Part shown: positions 5,687 to 5,688 of the stretch, piece by piece
How positions within the stretch are numbered: the stretch's first letter is position 1
Layout: the number at the start of each line of letters is the position of its first letter
Assembly: GCA_012841175.1 (NCBI GenBank)
Contig: DUVG01000252.1
Location: forward strand, 1-5,688
Length of the DNA stretch: 5,688 nucleotides
Source of the DNA: Clostridium sp.
GTDB taxonomy: Bacteria; Bacillota; Clostridia; Acetivibrionales; Acetivibrionaceae
Direction: 5' to 3'
Made by a program: the position numbers and the translations under genes
The notes under the pieces: model-generated
Databases searched by the model: none
What the model saw: only the letters and a program-made list of their open reading frames with translations
What the model was told of the DNA's origin: nothing

Positions 5687-5688
5687 AA

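Noticed and set aside
1..5688. CRISPR array, insertion sequence, tRNA/rRNA or phage-type defence genes
   Set aside because: No regularly spaced repeats, transposase motifs, cloverleaf or defence-family domains were seen on either strand.

Overview
The window is AT-rich, and all six or seven genes lie on the minus strand. It looks like a low-GC Firmicute of the cellulosome-forming Clostridia (Acetivibrio / Ruminiclostridium / Clostridium thermocellum-like). The evidence is strong GGAGG-type ribosome sites, long A/T spacers, a secreted GH5 cellulase with a Pro-Thr linker and a type I dockerin, and a second partial protein ending in dockerin-like repeats. The species cannot be named from the sequence.

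Reading in the direction of transcription (right to left): 5686-5231 is the C-terminal end of a probably extracellular protein (Ig-like/carboxypeptidase-regulatory-like fold plus a divergent dockerin-like pair), closed by an intrinsic terminator at 5159-5189. 5046-4393 is a LysE-family amino-acid exporter with its own likely extended -10 promoter and no visible terminator. 4153-2465 is the dockerin-bearing GH5 cellulase, with a candidate promoter just after lysE and a strong terminator at 2394-2440. A housekeeping-type cluster follows: a YgjP-like zinc metallopeptidase (2232-1507) behind a good sigma-A-like promoter, a DUF1294 membrane protein starting at TTG (1467-1177), an MscS mechanosensitive channel (1110-286), and the N-terminal 94 codons of exodeoxyribonuclease III (283 to the left edge). 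The last two are separated by 2 bp, and the exonuclease ribosome site lies in the end of the channel gene.

Functionally there are two themes. The right half handles plant cell-wall breakdown: the cellulase would be exported, held on a scaffoldin by its dockerin, and cut beta-1,4-glucan. The edge protein probably belongs to the same extracellular machinery. The left half is a small cluster of general maintenance genes (proteolysis, osmotic safety valve, DNA repair) with no evident link to cellulose. No gene-free stretch exceeds 300 bases. I see no mobile element, CRISPR array, RNA gene or clearly new system. The points worth a second look are the divergent dockerins, dyad symmetries on two predicted promoters, and the nested start of the exonuclease gene.
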